64,000 nucleotides of DNA from Anaerolineaceae bacterium. GTDB taxonomy: Bacteria; Chloroflexota; Anaerolineae; Aggregatilineales; Phototrophicaceae. This document shows, piece by piece, positions 61,685 to 64,000 of this stretch. The DNA is taken from positions 248,001 to 312,000 of the forward strand of contig PABP01000014.1 in NCBI GenBank assembly GCA_002699585.1. Reading direction: 5' to 3'. The position numbers and the translations under genes are program-made. Positions within the stretch are counted from its first letter, which is position 1. Every line of letters begins with the position of its first letter. The notes beneath the pieces are model-generated. The model was given only the letters and a program-made list of their open reading frames with translations. It did not search any database and had not been told where the DNA came from.

Positions 61685-62212
61685 TTAGGTGGTGGCGGGT
61701 TCCGCTGTGAGCAGGATATGGGCATTCGGTGCGTAATACAGCGTATAGGGCGCTTCGTGCCGGAACGTGCGGAAGGCTTCTTTTTTGACCGGGAAGCGCA
61801 CATCGCCAATGCCGACTAAATACTGGCTGTTGTTGCCTGCGCGGTGCAGCGTGCGCGTCAATAGGCCGCTGCGAATGATGACTGCGTTATCACGCAAATC
61901 AGCCGACAGCCGGAACCATTGGCGGGCCATCATGCCGACCAGGAGAGTATCGCACAATGTCAGGAAGATGCCGATTAAGCTGAGGATGCCACTGTCGTTC
62001 CGCTGGGCGATATAGAGAAAAAGGGTCGCTAAGAATGCCAGGGCGATAAAACCGACAGCCCCAATCAGGATGGCACGACGCTGCAAACCACGCAAGTGGT
62101 CCACCTGATTAGGGCTGAGCTGCTCCTGATGATTGGCGGCGAGGTCAGTCTCATCAAATTCCATCGCCGCCATCAGTTCAGACAGCGGCGGGATAACGTT
62201 CGGATCGTTCAT
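61685..62212 (-). CDS. Tandem paralog family, member 1 (membrane protein)
   Basis: A 175-residue protein. The shared motif is MEFDETDLAANHQEQLSPNQ (about 16-35); two helices (about 46-70 and 78-100) follow; the end FRHEAPYTLYYAPNAH, then ILLTAE, fits the common C-terminal domain. Its ATG overlaps the stop of the MscS-type gene by one base (TGATG), so the two are likely translated together. This links the family to membrane-tension response. Confidence 0.68.
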   Translation of the reverse strand: MNDPNVIPPLSELMAAMEFDETDLAANHQEQLSPNQVDHLRGLQRRAILIGAVGFIALAFLATLFLYIAQRNDSGILSLIGIFLTLCDTLLVGMMARQWFRLSADLRDNAVIIRSGLLTRTLHRAGNNSQYLVGIGDVRFPVKKEAFRTFRHEAPYTLYYAPNAHILLTAEPATT

Positions 62213-63438
62213 CAGTCACTATCGTTTGAGGCTGATTCATTGGCCTGGTTAGGTGTGTCGGATTCACGCGGGCTGTTGTCCAAGAGCACTTCAGCCGCTT
62301 CCTGCGATGCGGGGGCATAGCGTTTGGTCCGCTTGGCGGCGGGTTGCTTCGACTTGGGCACGCTTTCGATATAGACCGATGTGCTGGGGAAGGCGAAGCC
62401 CAGGCCCATTGATTCCACAATGTCCATAACTTCGAGGTTGATGGCTTCTGTCTCAGCCGTATAGGCATTCCAGTCGGCGATGAAAACGTAGCAAATAATG
62501 CGGATGTCCAATGAACTGCCGCCGAAACGTACAAAATGCACGACCACGCTTTCCGGGTCAACATCCTCGCGCGAGAGCAGCATTTCTTTAATCTTGCTGG
62601 TGATTTCGCGCATTTGTTGGCTGGTGGTGTCATAAGTCAGGCCGACATAGAAATCAATACGGCGCTTGCTCAATCGGGACCAGTTAGTTACGGCAGCGCC
62701 GGTCATGACGTTATTCGGCACAGTCACCAGCGATTGGTCCAGCTTACGAATGCGTGTCGAGCGAATGCCGACATGTTCAACAATGCCCTCTGCCTGGCTG
62801 GTGATGATGAAATCACCCACATCGAAGGGATTATCGCCAATGATGGCCGTAAAGCCAAAGACGTTTGCAGCCGTATCCTGGGCGGCCAGGGAGAAGGCCA
62901 AACCGACAATACCAAAGGACGCCACCAGCCCGGTGACATCAAAGCCCCATTCCTGGATGATAATCAGCGTGCCCATAATGACCACGAAGACCTTAACCAC
63001 CGTCGATAGGAAGGGCAGCAGCCGTTCTTCGATTTTGAGGCCAGTGGTGCGCCGGATGATGGCTGGCGTCAGCGCTATAAGACCGACCAGATTATAAGCG
63101 GTGAAGGTCAGCGCGGCGATGAACATCGAACGCGCAACAAGATCGGAGACGCCCTTGATCTCTGGTCCGAAGTCCATCACGGATGTCGTGACCCCCAGTG
63201 CTACCGCGATGATGACCAGGTTGAGTGGACCGCGCACAGCATCCAGAACGATGCCGTCATAAGAAGTCTTGGACCTTTTAGCAACTCGCGTCAGCGGGGA
63301 AAGGATGATAGCCGCAATCACGCGCCGCAGCATCCACACGATACCGATCACGATCAAAAATAGTAGAACGCGCAGAACGATGTCCTGCATCTCTAAAGGT
63401 AGATCGCGTAAAATCGGGATATCTCTTGCGAGATCCAT
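62212..63438 (-). CDS. MscS-family mechanosensitive ion channel with extended tail
   Basis: A 408-residue channel with about five helices (residues 20-185). The pore helix and beta domain begin SFGIVGLAFSLAAQDTAANVFGFTAIIGDNPFDVGDFI and continue VEHVGIRSTRIRKLDQSLVTVPN, the MscS core. After about 345 the C-terminus is a charged, low-complexity tail (SKQPAAKRTKRYAPAS...). It releases solutes on hypo-osmotic shock. It is the first gene of a likely operon with the four paralogs downstream. Confidence 0.92.
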   Translation of the reverse strand: MDLARDIPILRDLPLEMQDIVLRVLLFLIVIGIVWMLRRVIAAIILSPLTRVAKRSKTSYDGIVLDAVRGPLNLVIIAVALGVTTSVMDFGPEIKGVSDLVARSMFIAALTFTAYNLVGLIALTPAIIRRTTGLKIEERLLPFLSTVVKVFVVIMGTLIIIQEWGFDVTGLVASFGIVGLAFSLAAQDTAANVFGFTAIIGDNPFDVGDFIITSQAEGIVEHVGIRSTRIRKLDQSLVTVPNNVMTGAAVTNWSRLSKRRIDFYVGLTYDTTSQQMREITSKIKEMLLSREDVDPESVVVHFVRFGGSSLDIRIICYVFIADWNAYTAETEAINLEVMDIVESMGLGFAFPSTSVYIESVPKSKQPAAKRTKRYAPASQEAAEVLLDNSPRESDTPNQANESASNDSD

Positions 63439-63541
63439 ATCTTGTCCTTCATAATTAGCTTTGGCTCAATCACTGTATTCTACCCTATCGAGCCGCGCCG
63501 TGTTTTTCAACATGTGATGCTAACCCTAAATGAAAAGTGGG

Positions 63542-63952
63542 TTAGCCAGCGCTCACCACATGGGTCGGACTGAGCTTAAAGACCACCCGCGTTTCTTTAC
63601 CGCGATTGCCTGGATTGTATTTGTAATAGTCCGGTTCGCCTGTGTAGGCTTCGCTCAGGCTGTTGATGTGCTCAAGCCCCTGTTCTTCGTTGATTTCCAA
63701 CACAGCACAGCGCACTTCGCAATAGCGATAGGGGTTTTCCGGGTCGATGGCCAGCACGGTTGCTTTAGGTCGTTCGAGCATATTCTTGTATTTCTGGCGA
63801 CCTTTGGCCGTGTTGATCCAGATGTGCGTGCCATCATAGCTGCACCAGACGGGTGTCGCCTGCGGCTGGGTATCGGGCATAATCGTAACCAGGGTCACAA
63901 CGACCGGGCGTTCAAACAGATCACGATAAGACTCAGGAATTGTGTCGCTCAT
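63542..63952 (-). CDS. PPOX-class, likely F420-dependent oxidoreductase
   Basis: A 136-residue split-barrel protein: PVVVTLVTIMPDTQPQATPVWCSYDGTHIWINTAKGRQKYKNMLERPKATVLAIDPENPYRY is the start of the pyridoxamine-phosphate-oxidase-like fold as in TIGR03618 (PPOX class F420-dependent) proteins. F420 use is inferred from the subgroup resemblance; FMN is also possible. It likely reduces a small molecule. No regulator or partner is adjacent. Confidence 0.85.
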   Translation of the reverse strand: MSDTIPESYRDLFERPVVVTLVTIMPDTQPQATPVWCSYDGTHIWINTAKGRQKYKNMLERPKATVLAIDPENPYRYCEVRCAVLEINEEQGLEHINSLSEAYTGEPDYYKYNPGNRGKETRVVFKLSPTHVVSAG

Positions 63953-64000
63953 AGGGATTCACTCCTGCGCAAAACATGGGTAGATGTATGACAAAATGTA

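Noticed and set aside
1-64000. tRNA, rRNA, CRISPR array, prophage or transposase genes
   Set aside because: I looked for tRNA arm motifs, regularly spaced repeats and transposase or integrase signatures on both strands and found none that I can support by eye; a dedicated tRNA scan would settle the first point.

Overview
The window looks like chromosomal DNA of a free-living bacterium, most likely a member of the Chloroflexota (Anaerolineae-like). This is an inference. It rests on Pro/Thr-rich low-complexity tails on exported proteins, a MoxR-DUF58-VWA module, an F420-type PPOX-fold oxidoreductase, an RNHCP gene overlapping rsgA, many NC/LAAC-type or single-helix anchored proteins of no known function, and dispersed palindromes of a kind I associate with Chloroflexota and cyanobacteria. 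Most genes have middling GC content. There is no rRNA, no tRNA that I could see, no CRISPR array and no phage or transposase gene.

Layout. 1-8.2 kb: the end of a cell-wall/surface protein, small stand-alone enzymes, a Na+/H+-type antiporter with a TrkA-N domain, a nucleotidyltransferase, and a phosphoesterase-DtxR pair. 8.4-13 kb: cytochrome P450 with a TetR regulator and a candidate operator, then polyphosphate kinase. 13-21 kb: an NDUFA9-like SDR, two alpha/beta hydrolases, several unknown membrane or lipoproteins, and an MscS channel. 21-36 kb: an exported MTA/SAH-type nucleosidase, then a MoxR AAA+ / DUF58 / BatA-like / large VWA protein module. Such genes are normally adjacent; here the module is interrupted by two paralogous small proteins, an inverted GxxExxY cassette, and a minus-strand FNT transporter plus regulator block. 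35-48 kb: glutaredoxin, cell-wall amidase, VOC protein, M20 hydrolase, a glutaryl-CoA-dehydrogenase-like flavoenzyme with a strong promoter/operator, a DsbA/FrnE-like thiol oxidoreductase, an esterase, a pentapeptide-repeat/TIR protein, an AlkC-like repair protein, and an aminoglycoside-phosphotransferase-like gene broken by an in-frame TAG. 49-58 kb: rsgA-RNHCP, an O-antigen-ligase-like membrane protein, an EamA transporter, a two-domain GDPD protein and metG. 58.7-64 kb: an exported unknown, four tandem paralogs of an undescribed small membrane-protein family, a second MscS channel, and a PPOX-fold protein.

The most unusual layer is non-genic. Three single-gene cassettes are bounded by repeats: 25859-26380 (GxxExxY, 37-bp inverted repeats); 39484-40078 (AT-rich gene, 45-bp direct repeats that duplicate the 3' end of the preceding gene); and 55791-56273 (AT-rich gene, 34-bp direct repeats). 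Three families of dispersed palindromes or short elements lie between genes. Several genes carry exact tandem or inverted repeats in their promoter regions that look like operators: P450/TetR, acyl-CoA dehydrogenase, FNT transporter, the small regulator operon, DsbA-like and the antiporter. The four-paralog array at 59.8-62.2 kb and the repeat-bounded one-gene cassettes are my best candidates for undescribed biology.
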